The position numbers were made by a program, and so were the translations under genes. Below, one piece after another: positions 7,229 through 14,510 of a stretch of 27,976 nucleotides of DNA. Source of the stretch: an uncultured Trueperaceae bacterium (GTDB lineage Bacteria; Deinococcota; Deinococci; Deinococcales; Trueperaceae); the NCBI GenBank assembly GCA_937911855.1, contig CALDPK010000012.1, positions 1-27,976 of the forward strand. Reading direction: 5' to 3'. The stretch's first letter is position 1; every line of letters starts with the position of its first letter. Below the pieces are notes generated by a model that did no database searches, was not told the DNA's origin, and was given only the letters and a program-made list of their open reading frames with translations.

Positions 7229-8281
7229 TTGTTCGCATATGCAGTCCGCCGCATACTTGGTCTGATTCCAGTCCTCTTCGGCGTCAGCCTTCTCGTTTTC
7301 ATGATCCCGCGCCTGGTGCCCGGCGATCCCGCCACCATCATGCTGGGCGAGCGCTCCTCGGAAGTCGACCGTCAGCGCCTGCGTGAAGACCTGGGCCTGA
7401 ACGAACCGCTCTTCTTCAACTTCGAAGGCATGAACGAGCACGGCATCAGCGGTTTATTTGATTCGCAGTACTTCAAGTTCATGAGCGGGGCCGTGCGGCT
7501 CGACTTCGGGCGCTCCATCGCCAGTTTCATCCCGGTGCGCGACGGCCTCATGCAACGCTTCCCGGCCACACTCGAACTGTCGGTGTTCGCCATGATCTTC
7601 GCCGTGTCGGTCGGCATCCCGCTCGGGGTGCTGGCAGCGCTGCGGCGCGGCACCCTCGCCGACACCACGGTCACGGTCATCGCCCTGGCCGGGGTTTCCT
7701 TCCCGGTGTTCTGGCTGGGCATAATCTTCATTTACATCTTCGCCGTTAACCTGGGCTGGCTGCCTTCGAGCGGGCGCATCGGAGTGACCATGGCGATCAA
7801 CAACACCACCGGCCTCTACGTCCTGGACGGCATGCTGCAGGGCAGATGGGATTTCGTGTGGGACGCGATCAAGCACCTGATAATGCCCGCCATCGCAGTA
7901 GGTACCATCCCGCTGGCGATAGTGGTGCGCATGACCCGCTCCTCGATGCTTGAAGTGCTCGGCCAGGATTACATCCGCACGGCCCGCGCCAAGGGGCTGC
8001 CGCAGAAGACCGTCACGCGCAAGCACGCGCTGCGCAACGCCCTGCTGCCAGTCATCACCGTCATCGGCCTGAGTTTCGGCGCGCTGCTGTCCGGCGCCAT
8101 CCTCACCGAAACGGTGTTCGCCTGGCCCGGCATAGGCCGCTGGGTGTACCAGGCGATCGCCAGCCGCGACTACCCCATAATCCAGGGCGGCGTGCTGTTC
8201 GTCGCCTTCGTGTTCGTGGTCGTCAACCTGCTCGTTGACCTCTCCTACAGCCTCATCGACCCCAGGATCCAGTACTCATGA
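7229..8281 (+). CDS. ABC transporter permease, DppB/OppB type
   Basis: The 350-residue inner-membrane protein begins MFAYAVRRILGLIPVLFGVSLLVF, the typical first transmembrane helix of DppB/OppB permeases, followed by LVPGDPA. Several more hydrophobic helices follow, and the cytoplasmic EAA loop that docks the ATPase is seen in YIRTARAKGLPQKTVTRKHALRNALLP. It forms half of the translocation channel for the ligand caught by the upstream binding protein. The start is TTG at 7229, since no ATG gives the conserved N-terminus; the ribosome site is poor, so translation may be weak. The stop overlaps the next gene by ATGA, indicating coupling. No ATPase gene follows. Confidence 0.92.
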   Translation: MFAYAVRRILGLIPVLFGVSLLVFMIPRLVPGDPATIMLGERSSEVDRQRLREDLGLNEPLFFNFEGMNEHGISGLFDSQYFKFMSGAVRLDFGRSIASFIPVRDGLMQRFPATLELSVFAMIFAVSVGIPLGVLAALRRGTLADTTVTVIALAGVSFPVFWLGIIFIYIFAVNLGWLPSSGRIGVTMAINNTTGLYVLDGMLQGRWDFVWDAIKHLIMPAIAVGTIPLAIVVRMTRSSMLEVLGQDYIRTARAKGLPQKTVTRKHALRNALLPVITVIGLSFGALLSGAILTETVFAWPGIGRWVYQAIASRDYPIIQGGVLFVAFVFVVVNLLVDLSYSLIDPRIQYS

Positions 8282-9204
8282 GTGACGTCGTCTCCGCCTC
8301 CCAGGTAACCCGGGGCTCCTCGCTCGGCCGCGACGCGCTGCGGCGCCTCATGCGCCACCCGACCGGCCTGCTGGGTGCTGCCATCATCCTGCTGTTCATC
8401 CTCAGCGCGCTGCTCGCGCCGGTGCTGCGGCCGGGCGACCCGCTGCGCAGCAACCTGTCCGCGCGCAACATCGCGCCCACCCTGCTGATGAGCCAGGCCG
8501 ACCTCGAGGCGCGTGACCTTACCCGCGGTTCCTACCCGCTCGGCACCGACGCCCAGGGCCGCGACCTGCTGCAGCGAGTGCTGTACGGCGGACGGATAAG
8601 CCTGCGGGTCGGCCTGATAGCCGTCGCCATCGCGATGACCATCGGCACGCTGCTCGGCCTGATCGCCGGTTACTACGGCGGCAGGATCGACATGTTCATC
8701 GTCTGGCTCATCGACATCCTGCTGGCGTTCCCGGGCATCCTGCTGGCGATCTCCATCGTCGCGGTCCTGGGCCCCAGCCTCACCAACTCGCTGATAGCCA
8801 TCAGCATCACGCAGATCCCCATCTACATCAGAATCATGCGTTCCGTCACCCTGTCCCTGCGTGAGAGTGACTACGTGCAGGCGGCCCGTTCGATGGGCTC
8901 GCGCGCACCCCGGATCGTCCTGGGCCACATCCTCCCGAACAGCCTCTCACCGCTGCTTGTTCAGGTCACCATGTCGATCGGCACGGCCATCCTGGACGTG
9001 GCGGCCCTGGGCTTCCTGGGCCTGGGCGCGCAGCCGCCCGCAGCCGAGTGGGGCGTGATGATCTCGGACGGCTTCGACCGTTTCCGCGCCGCACCCTGGT
9101 TGTCGATCGCGCCGGGCCTGGCGATCTTCCTGTCGGTCATCGGCTTCAACCTCCTGGGCGACGCGGCCCGGGACGCGCTTGACCCACGTCTCAACAAGGA
9201 CTGA
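8278..9204 (+). CDS. ABC transporter permease, DppC/OppC type
   Basis: The 308-residue protein has the DppC layout: a cytoplasmic N-terminus with LMRHPTGLLGAAIILLFILSALLAP as first membrane helix, the conserved YPLGTDAQGRDLLQRVLYGGRISL segment, and the EAA loop VQAARSMGSRAPRIVLGHILPN. It pairs with the DppB-type permease, whose stop codon it overlaps by four bases, to make the inner-membrane channel. It ends ALDPRLNKD, the normal C-terminus of the family. The usual DppD/DppF ATPases are missing from this locus, so the importer must share ATPases coded elsewhere. The ligand is unknown. Confidence 0.92.
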   Translation: MSDVVSASQVTRGSSLGRDALRRLMRHPTGLLGAAIILLFILSALLAPVLRPGDPLRSNLSARNIAPTLLMSQADLEARDLTRGSYPLGTDAQGRDLLQRVLYGGRISLRVGLIAVAIAMTIGTLLGLIAGYYGGRIDMFIVWLIDILLAFPGILLAISIVAVLGPSLTNSLIAISITQIPIYIRIMRSVTLSLRESDYVQAARSMGSRAPRIVLGHILPNSLSPLLVQVTMSIGTAILDVAALGFLGLGAQPPAAEWGVMISDGFDRFRAAPWLSIAPGLAIFLSVIGFNLLGDAARDALDPRLNKD

Positions 9205-9209
9205 GCAGT

Positions 9210-9215
9210 TAGGAT
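9210..9215 (+). promoter_or_regulatory. Possible leaderless -10 for the membrane protein gene
   Basis: TAGGAT ends seven bases before the GTG start at 9223. It may give the membrane protein its own leaderless transcript besides read-through from the permease genes. Confidence 0.35.
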
Positions 9216-9222
9216 TCAACCC

Positions 9223-9894
9223 GTGTCCCGCTTCAACAAAGTTTCTCTCGGCGCCGTCCTGACGGACGCTTACCGCCTGCTGAACGGCAGCAAGACCGCG
9301 CTGCTCATGGCAGTGGTGACCCTGCTGATAGCCAGTTTCGTCGCCTTCTTCCTGACCAGCTTCATAGCACCGGGCTGGCTGTCTACCACCCCCTCGGCGC
9401 TCGATTCGCTGGTGGCCAACCTCCTCAGCGTGGCCCTGACCGCTCCGCTGCTGGGCGGCTTCGCGCTAATGTCACTCGAGCGGGCGCGCGGCCAGGAGAT
9501 AGTCGGCGGCATGGTCTTCAGCGGAACCCGTTTCGCCACGAACTTCCTCGTTTACGGGCTGTTCACCACGGCACTGTCGATGCTGCTGAGCCTGCTGCCG
9601 TTCGCATTCAACCAGGTGATCTGGCTGCTGCTCAGCGCGCTGTTCTCGTTCACCGCTTTCTTCATCGTCGACCGCGATGCCAGCGTGCCCGAAGCGATCA
9701 TCGCGAGCATCAGGCTGGTGACGACCAACCTGCCGGTGGTCCTTGGCTGGCTGCTGCTGGGCGTGGGCCTCAGTGTCGTGGGCGTGCTGACCTTCGGCAT
9801 CGGCCTCATCTGGATCGTGCCGTTCGTCATCCTGTCGAGCGCCCTCATTTATCGCCATGCGACCGACGGGATTCAGGCTGACGAGCCAGCCTGA
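9223..9894 (+). CDS. Integral membrane protein of unknown function, six predicted helices
   Basis: I do not recognise a named family with certainty. The 223-residue product has six hydrophobic stretches (about 26-49, 62-83, 104-127, 131-149, 170-192, 194-212), with glycine-rich helices and a short polar C-terminus (RHATDGIQADEPA). The general look, with a cytoplasmic N-terminus and FIVDRDASVPEAIIASIRLV between helices four and five, resembles small YciC- or DUF975-like membrane proteins. The start is GTG 18 bases after the permease stop, with no clear ribosome site but a TAGGAT element seven bases upstream. It sits between the ABC permeases and the PLP enzyme, which gives no firm clue to function. 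Confidence 0.7.
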   Translation: MSRFNKVSLGAVLTDAYRLLNGSKTALLMAVVTLLIASFVAFFLTSFIAPGWLSTTPSALDSLVANLLSVALTAPLLGGFALMSLERARGQEIVGGMVFSGTRFATNFLVYGLFTTALSMLLSLLPFAFNQVIWLLLSALFSFTAFFIVDRDASVPEAIIASIRLVTTNLPVVLGWLLLGVGLSVVGVLTFGIGLIWIVPFVILSSALIYRHATDGIQADEPA

Positions 9895-9895
9895 C

Positions 9896-9904
9896 TGCTA
9901 ACCT
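9896..9904 (+). promoter_or_regulatory. Extended -10, leaderless type, for the PLP enzyme gene
   Basis: TGCTAACCT, with TAACCT ending five bases before the ATG at 9910; no Shine-Dalgarno is present. It is identical to the element at 1955-1963 on the other strand. Confidence 0.5.
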
Positions 9905-9909
9905 GATGC

Positions 9910-11049
9910 ATGCAGGATTTCCCGTCGCTTAATGAGGTTCAGACGCCGGCGCTGGTGGTCGACCGCAGCCGCCTGGCACACAACGCCGCCCGGGTCCGCG
10001 CTCACGTGGAGTCGCTCGGCGCCGAGTTCAGGCCACACCTGAAGACCGTGAAGTCGATTGACGCCGCGCGCTTCCTTCAGCCGGAACCGCGTGGACCAGT
10101 CGCCGTGTCCACCATGCGCGAGGCCGAAGAGTTCGCCCTGGCTGGCGCCCGCGACATCATCTACGCCGTCGGCATCGCGCCGGACAAACTGGCGCGGGTG
10201 GCGACCATGCGGCGCCAGGACGTCGACCTGACCGTGATCCTGGATTCCGTCGCCCAGGTTGACGCCGTCCTGGCGGCGCAGGAGCTTCATGCAGTGCAGT
10301 TCACTGTCCTGCTGGAAGTCGACTCCGACGGCGTGCGCGCCGGGCTGCAGCCGGACGACCCGCTGCTCGCCCGGCTCGCTGACCGGCTGGCGCAGGGAGG
10401 AGCGGTGCTGCGCGGCGTCCTCACGCATCATGGTGGTTCGTACGCGGGCCGGAGCCCGGACGAGCTGGCCGCTTACGCGGAGCAGGAACGCCTGGCGGCC
10501 GTGAGCGCTGCCACGGAACTGCGGGCTGCGGGTCATCCCTGCCCGATCGTGAGCGTCGGCTCGACACCCACGGCCGTGTTCAGCCGCAACCTGAGCGGCG
10601 TGACCGAAGTGCGGGCGGGCGTGTTCGCCTTCGGCGACCTGGTCATGAACGAAATCGGCGCGGTAGACACCGACGACCTGGCCCTGTCCGTAGTTGCGAC
10701 CGTGACGGGCGCGCAGCGCGAGCGCGGCCGCCTGTTCACGAACGCCGGCTGGATGGCGCTTTCGCCAGACCCGGGCACACGCAGCAACGGTTACGGTTTC
10801 GTCGCCGATCTGCGCGGCCGGCTTTATCCCCATCTGATCGTGCAGGCCGTCAGTCAGGAGCACGGTGTCCTGGCACTGCATCCTGACGCGCCGGCCGGCA
10901 GCGAACTGCCCGACCTGCCTTACGGCACGCGCGTGCGCATCCTGACCAATCATGCCTGCGCGACCACCGCGATGCACGAGGTGTACCTGGTCACCGAGGG
11001 CGAAGACCCCGCCGTCGTCGATGTCTGGCCGATCTTCCGCGGCTGGTGA
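9910..11049 (+). CDS. PLP-dependent D-threonine aldolase / D-serine dehydratase-like enzyme
   Basis: The 379-residue cytoplasmic enzyme has the fold-type III (alanine racemase-like) barrel of the DSD1/D-threonine aldolase family. It starts with the family opening VQTPALVVDRSRLAHNAARV, and RPHLKTVKS contains the PLP lysine K45. The consensus there is usually RPH-KTHK, so His-to-Val at position 47 is a small deviation. Near the C-terminus NHACATTAMHE supplies His348 and Cys350, the usual metal pair. Members split beta-hydroxy D-amino acids or deaminate D-serine; the exact substrate is not readable from sequence. It probably starts leaderless at the ATG at 9910. Confidence 0.85.
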   Translation: MQDFPSLNEVQTPALVVDRSRLAHNAARVRAHVESLGAEFRPHLKTVKSIDAARFLQPEPRGPVAVSTMREAEEFALAGARDIIYAVGIAPDKLARVATMRRQDVDLTVILDSVAQVDAVLAAQELHAVQFTVLLEVDSDGVRAGLQPDDPLLARLADRLAQGGAVLRGVLTHHGGSYAGRSPDELAAYAEQERLAAVSAATELRAAGHPCPIVSVGSTPTAVFSRNLSGVTEVRAGVFAFGDLVMNEIGAVDTDDLALSVVATVTGAQRERGRLFTNAGWMALSPDPGTRSNGYGFVADLRGRLYPHLIVQAVSQEHGVLALHPDAPAGSELPDLPYGTRVRILTNHACATTAMHEVYLVTEGEDPAVVDVWPIFRGW

Positions 11050-11086
11050 GGCGACTGCAGGTACATGTGCCGGGAGAGGAAAAGCG

Positions 11087-11092
11087 TATAAT
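11087..11092 (+). promoter_or_regulatory. Promoter -10 of greA
   Basis: A perfect TATAAT, about 97 bases before the greA start, with only a weak -35. The leader between holds a small hairpin, CCGGT-CCGA-ACCGG (11150-11163), just ahead of the ribosome site. Confidence 0.55.
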
Positions 11093-11188
11093 CCTGACCT
11101 GACGACGGGATCGGCTCTGCGCAGTCCGCCGCGCGTATGCACCCCGCAGCCGGTCCGAACCGGAATCAATTCAGCGAGGTGAAAGTTT

Positions 11189-11653
11189 ATGGCACGTGAA
11201 CCAATCTATCTGACCCGTGACGGGCTTGAGAAAATCAAGGAAGAACTCCAGTACCTGAAGGACGTGCGCCGACAGGAGATCAGCGATTACATGGGCTCCG
11301 CCATCGCCGACGGCGACATCCGTGAGAGCGCAGCCTACGATGACGCTCGCCAGCAGCAGAGCGCCAACGAGGCCCGCATCGCCGACCTCGAGGAGATCGT
11401 TGCCCGCGCCACCGTGGTCGAGCGCAAGGACGGCGACGAAGCGATCATCACCCTGGGTGCACACGTCACCCTGACCGACAAGTCGGGCGGCACCCGCTCC
11501 CTGCGCCTGGTCGGTACCCACGAAGCCGACATCCTTGACAACAAGGTCTCCGACGAGTCGCCGATCGGCGCCAAGCTGGTCGGCCGCCGCGTCGGCGAGG
11601 TCATCGAGCACGGATCGAACTCGTACACGATCAGCGAAGTCGAATTCCGCTAA
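11189..11653 (+). CDS. greA: Transcription elongation factor GreA
   Basis: The 154-residue protein matches GreA in length and layout. An N-terminal coiled coil (1-75) has the acidic tip DGDIRESAAYDDARQQQS, with D43 and E46 as the pair that positions the catalytic Mg in the RNA polymerase channel; a C-terminal FKBP-like domain ends SPIGAKLVGRRVGEVIE with SYTISEVEF. It rescues backtracked polymerase by stimulating transcript cleavage. The tip is GreA-like; the Thermus anti-Gre factor Gfh1 has a different, Asp-rich tip. GAGGTGA (11176-11182) lies six bases before the ATG. It appears to be transcribed from its own TATAAT promoter and is followed by a hairpin. Confidence 0.95.
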   Translation: MAREPIYLTRDGLEKIKEELQYLKDVRRQEISDYMGSAIADGDIRESAAYDDARQQQSANEARIADLEEIVARATVVERKDGDEAIITLGAHVTLTDKSGGTRSLRLVGTHEADILDNKVSDESPIGAKLVGRRVGEVIEHGSNSYTISEVEFR

Positions 11654-11674
11654 ACAGAACGTAAAGTTTTTGAG

Positions 11675-11704
11675 GCCGCCCGGGGAACTGTTCTCACGGG
11701 CGGC
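11675..11704 (+). terminator. Hairpin after greA
   Basis: GCCGCCCG (11675-11682) pairs with CGGGCGGC (11697-11704), eight perfect GC-rich pairs around a 14-base loop, starting 22 bases after the greA stop. No T run follows, so termination may be partial. Confidence 0.55.
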
Positions 11705-11713
11705 TGTTACATT
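11705..11713 (+). promoter_or_regulatory. Extended -10, leaderless type, for the lptC-like gene
   Basis: TGTTACATT directly after the greA hairpin; TACATT ends five bases before the ATG at 11719, and no Shine-Dalgarno is present. Confidence 0.5.
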
Positions 11714-11718
11714 GGTGC

Positions 11719-12309
11719 ATGCTCAAGGGTGCCCTGTGGCTGTTCGCCGCGATCATCGCGCTGCTGACCGTACTGGCCCTGCAGCCGGGTGAACAGATCG
11801 AGCCGCCTCCGGCGGAAGTACTGCTGAACGAGGTCACCGTGGCGCTTTACCCGCGGGCTGACGCTGAAGCGGTGTGGCGGTTCGCCAGCCCGCAGGTGGA
11901 TTACTCGCCTGACAGCAGCACGTCGCTGCTGCGCAGCCTGAGCGACGGCCGCCGAATGGTGGACGGTGAAACCGATTTCACCCTGGCCGCCGACGAGCTG
12001 CTGATCGACTCCAGCGAGAACCTGCGCAGCGAACGGCTGACGGTCAACCTGCTGCAGTCAGGGGAGTGCCTGACCATGCTCGCAGACGGGTCCGACCAGG
12101 TCGTCATCGACCAGGGGAGCGGCCTGTTCCGCGTTCCGCAGCTGCACATCGCCGGCCCCGCCTGGGGCAGCGACAACAGCTGGCAGCGCGTCGAAGCGAG
12201 CTTCGACCTGGAAGAGTTCAGCGCCGGCGGCCCCGGCACCCTTACCGTCAACGAGTTCCTGGCCGGCAGCGGCCAGGACGATCCCAGGAGGACTGCATGC
12301 GAAAACTGA
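11719..12309 (+). CDS. LptC-like membrane-anchored envelope protein
   Basis: The 196-residue product has one N-terminal membrane helix (about 4-22, ALWLFAAIIALLTVLAL) and a periplasmic beta-rich remainder with repeated short strands (EVTVALYPRADAEAVWRFASPQVDYS), the layout of LptC. LptC bridges the inner-membrane LptBFG pump to the LptA bridge that carries lipopolysaccharide. Similarity is structural rather than motif-based, so the name is tentative, but two OstA/LptA-like genes directly downstream support it. The 3' end overlaps the next gene by 13 bases. No Lpt ATPase or permease is nearby, and the lineage inferred here is not known for canonical LPS, so the lipid cargo is open. Confidence 0.62.
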   Translation: MLKGALWLFAAIIALLTVLALQPGEQIEPPPAEVLLNEVTVALYPRADAEAVWRFASPQVDYSPDSSTSLLRSLSDGRRMVDGETDFTLAADELLIDSSENLRSERLTVNLLQSGECLTMLADGSDQVVIDQGSGLFRVPQLHIAGPAWGSDNSWQRVEASFDLEEFSAGGPGTLTVNEFLAGSGQDDPRRTACEN

Positions 12310-13220
12310 TCCCGCTTCTGCTCATGGCCGGTCTGGCCTTTGCCCAGGATGCTGCCGACCCCAGCCGCATCATCCGCATCGAATTCGCCGATGGCACCAC
12401 CAGCGGCAACATCCGTTACGGCCCCATCACCTACGAACACCCCGACCCGGAGGGCATCACCGCCACGGTCTCGAACCTGACCATCCTGGCGCAACACGCA
12501 GTGCTGGCTGTTCCCGCCGAGCTGCAGGACGAGGTGTTCCTGTCCGAAGCTGAAGGCAGCCGCGAGGCCAGCTTCGAGGGGGGCGTTTCGGTGCGGCGTG
12601 GCCGCCTGCAGGCCACGGGGCCCGGCCTGGCCTACTCGGAAGCCACCGGCCTGGGTGTCCTGCAGGGACCCGCAGACATCTTCATAGCTGCCGGCGCTGA
12701 CGACGAGGAAGAAGTGAACATCACGGCCGGCGAGGTCGAGTTCGACGTGGACACCGACATGAGCACCAGCCGCGGCGACGTGCAGCTGGCCAGCGGCACC
12801 CAGACCGCGCAGGCCGCACTGCTGGTCTATGCCGAGGAGCGCAGCCTGGGCGTGCTTTCCGGGGAAGGCGAGCAGGTGCGCATCGTCCGCCTGGACGAGG
12901 ACGGCAGTGAACTGGTCATCACCGCAGACGAAGTCCGGGTTCTTACTGACGACGAGATGCTCTGGGCCCGCGGCAACGTCACCGTCCAGGACGGCGACAT
13001 CACCAGCACCGGCGATGAAGTGTTCTTCGACGACGAGGCTTCGCGCGCCGAGGTACTGGGCAGCCCGGCCCGCTCCGTTGATGCGGGCGCCGGCGTCGAA
13101 CTGACCGGTGACCGGCTTGAGCACCGTACTGACCTCGGGGTCGTCTCGATCATCGACGCGTCGCAGCCGTCTGAGTTCGACCTCAGCATGTTCGCTGTGA
13201 CTGAGGGTGAGCTGGACTGA
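12297..13220 (+). CDS. OstA/LptA-like periplasmic protein 1
   Basis: The start is ATG at 12297, set by AGGAGG at 12285-12290 and by the signal peptide MRKLIPLLLMAGLAFAQ; an upstream in-frame extension would lose that signal. The 307-residue product is acidic and made of repeated beta-strand units of the OstA/LptA type (VEFDVDTDMSTSRGDVQLASGTQ; GNVTVQDGDITSTGDEVFFDDEASRAEVLG). Such jelly-roll proteins form a periplasmic bridge for lipopolysaccharide-like lipids. It overlaps the lptC-like gene by 13 bases, and its end overlaps the next gene. The segment LGSPARSV recurs in the downstream protein, so the two are probably paralogues. Confidence 0.68.
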   Translation: MRKLIPLLLMAGLAFAQDAADPSRIIRIEFADGTTSGNIRYGPITYEHPDPEGITATVSNLTILAQHAVLAVPAELQDEVFLSEAEGSREASFEGGVSVRRGRLQATGPGLAYSEATGLGVLQGPADIFIAAGADDEEEVNITAGEVEFDVDTDMSTSRGDVQLASGTQTAQAALLVYAEERSLGVLSGEGEQVRIVRLDEDGSELVITADEVRVLTDDEMLWARGNVTVQDGDITSTGDEVFFDDEASRAEVLGSPARSVDAGAGVELTGDRLEHRTDLGVVSIIDASQPSEFDLSMFAVTEGELD

Positions 13221-14041
13221 GCCGGCGCGTCCTGCTGAGCCTGGCCTGCCTGCTGCCCGCATTCGTGCTCGCGCAGCAGGCGCCCGAACCCCTCTGGTTC
13301 GATCCCGCTTCTGCCGGCGACCCGCTGGGCAGCTTCCGCCTTACGCGCGAGGAGCGGGTCATCCTGGTTCAGCAGTTCGCGCCGCAGGCTGAAGGGGGTC
13401 AGTTCCGTACCAACGTGCCGAACTGCGAACCTGACCTGCGGATCTCCACCGTTTATGCGCCAGAGCCATTCGCCGTGGTGACGCAGGTGGCTGACACCAG
13501 CATCATCTCGCAGGTCGTCCTGGCGCGCTCACCCGAGGGTGATGAAACTATGGGCGAGACGCTCACGATGTTCGGCGGCAGCATAGCCGTTGACGACCGC
13601 TTCTGCCCGACTGACGCGACCCGCTCCGGAGCGGAGGACGTGTACATAGTGCAGGGGCTGACGCTGGTCAGCGGGACGGAACTCGTCTACGACAATTCAA
13701 CAGGCCTTGCCGACCTGACCGGTCCGGTGAGGCTGCTGCGTCAGGCGGCGGATGATGGCCCGGAGATCACGGCCTCGTCAGGATCGCTCGTCTACGACGT
13801 GGAAACCGAACTGTCGACACTGACGGATGACGTGATAGTGCGCTCCGCGGAACGGACTAGTTACGCCGACAGCCTGGTGCTGGATGAGGAAGCTGGCCTG
13901 GCGGTTCTGCTAGGCTCACCGGCCCGCAGCGTGCACGGCGAGGACGAGATCCGCGGCAACCGGCTGCTGTACTACCTTGATACAGATGACGTGGTGGTCG
14001 AGGGTGCTGTCAGCGGCACCATCGAGCTTGATCTGGACTGA
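13217..14041 (+). CDS. OstA/LptA-like periplasmic protein 2, probable CTG start
   Basis: This frame opens only at 13211, after a TGA at 13208-13210. The codons from CTG at 13217 encode M/L-SRRVLLSLACLLPAFVLAQQ, a good signal peptide; the next usual start (GTG at 13265) would delete it. CTG overlaps the previous stop as CTGA, with GGTGAG five bases upstream, so a CTG start is the best reading. The 274-residue product has the same strand-rich OstA-like repeats as its neighbour and shares LGSPARSV with it. It is periplasmic and probably acts in the same envelope lipid path. The stop is two bases from the convergent hsp20 stop. Confidence 0.62.
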   Translation: MSRRVLLSLACLLPAFVLAQQAPEPLWFDPASAGDPLGSFRLTREERVILVQQFAPQAEGGQFRTNVPNCEPDLRISTVYAPEPFAVVTQVADTSIISQVVLARSPEGDETMGETLTMFGGSIAVDDRFCPTDATRSGAEDVYIVQGLTLVSGTELVYDNSTGLADLTGPVRLLRQAADDGPEITASSGSLVYDVETELSTLTDDVIVRSAERTSYADSLVLDEEAGLAVLLGSPARSVHGEDEIRGNRLLYYLDTDDVVVEGAVSGTIELDLD

Positions 14042-14043
14042 AC

Positions 14044-14421
14044 TTACCTGCTCTTGGGGATCACCACGACGAGCAGTCCCTGCTGCAAGTGGGCGCTCGT
14101 GACGGTGCCGTCTACAGGTTCCGGCAGGCGGAAGCTGCGCTGGAACGGCCCGGACTGGCGTTCGTTCATGATGTATTCAGCATCCTGGCTGAAATCGTCG
14201 CGCACACCGGCTACCAGCAGGTCCTGGTCGTCAAGCGCGATCTCCAGGTTCTCTTCCCTCAGGCCCGGCACTTCCATGATCAGCCGGTAACTGTCCCCTA
14301 CGTCGATCAGGTCAGCGCGCGGCTGGGTTCCTTCGTGCTGGTTGGCAAGCAGGGTATCGATGCGTTCGCGTACGCTTAGCAGTTCCTGGATGTCCAGGGC
14401 ACTTGAGCGGTCAAGTTCCAT
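14044..14421 (-). CDS. Small heat-shock protein (Hsp20/alpha-crystallin family)
   Basis: From ATG at 14421 the product is 125 residues; an upstream in-frame start at 14493 adds a non-conserved stretch and is not favoured. The alpha-crystallin domain spans about 33-125, with RADLIDVGDSYRLIMEVPGLREENLEIALDDQDLLVAG and the closing GLLVVVIPKSR. It stops just after the last strand, so the usual C-terminal IxI tail used for oligomer assembly is missing. As an ATP-independent holdase it would keep unfolding proteins soluble for DnaJ/DnaK; dnaJ lies about 1 kb away. A TAGACT element ends seven bases before the ATG, and no ribosome site is seen. Confidence 0.85.
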   Translation of the reverse strand: MELDRSSALDIQELLSVRERIDTLLANQHEGTQPRADLIDVGDSYRLIMEVPGLREENLEIALDDQDLLVAGVRDDFSQDAEYIMNERQSGPFQRSFRLPEPVDGTVTSAHLQQGLLVVVIPKSR

Positions 14422-14428
14422 GGGAGAG

Positions 14429-14434
14429 AGTCTA
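14429..14434 (-). promoter_or_regulatory. Leaderless -10 for hsp20
   Basis: Minus strand TAGACT, seven bases before ATG 14421, with no Shine-Dalgarno. The upstream 14435-14472 shared with miaA shows no clear heat-shock operator. Confidence 0.45.
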
Positions 14435-14472
14435 CAATCATGCCACTTTATGCGTGTCGGACTGGCCGACAA

Positions 14473-14503
14473 TTGCCCAGGGCCGGCCGGCATTTGCTAG
14501 CGT
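14473..14503 (+). promoter_or_regulatory. Possible leaderless promoter of miaA
   Basis: TAGCGT (14498-14503) ends seven bases before ATG 14511, with TTGCCC (14473-14478) as a -35 at 19 bases. AGGA directly abuts the ATG, too close to be a ribosome site. Confidence 0.4.
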
Positions 14504-14510
14504 GCAGGAC

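Noticed and set aside
9898..11169. Minus-strand open frame of 423 codons
   Set aside because: Antisense to the PLP enzyme, whose motifs are clear.
11189..11653. Anti-Gre factor Gfh1 instead of GreA
   Set aside because: The coiled-coil tip has the GreA-type DxxE arrangement, not an Asp-rich Gfh1 tip.
11901..13262. Long minus-strand open frame of 453 codons
   Set aside because: It covers the lptC- and ostA-like genes, which have signal peptides, ribosome sites and overlapping junctions on the plus strand; its own product has no recognisable motif and compositional bias typical of a GC-rich antisense frame.
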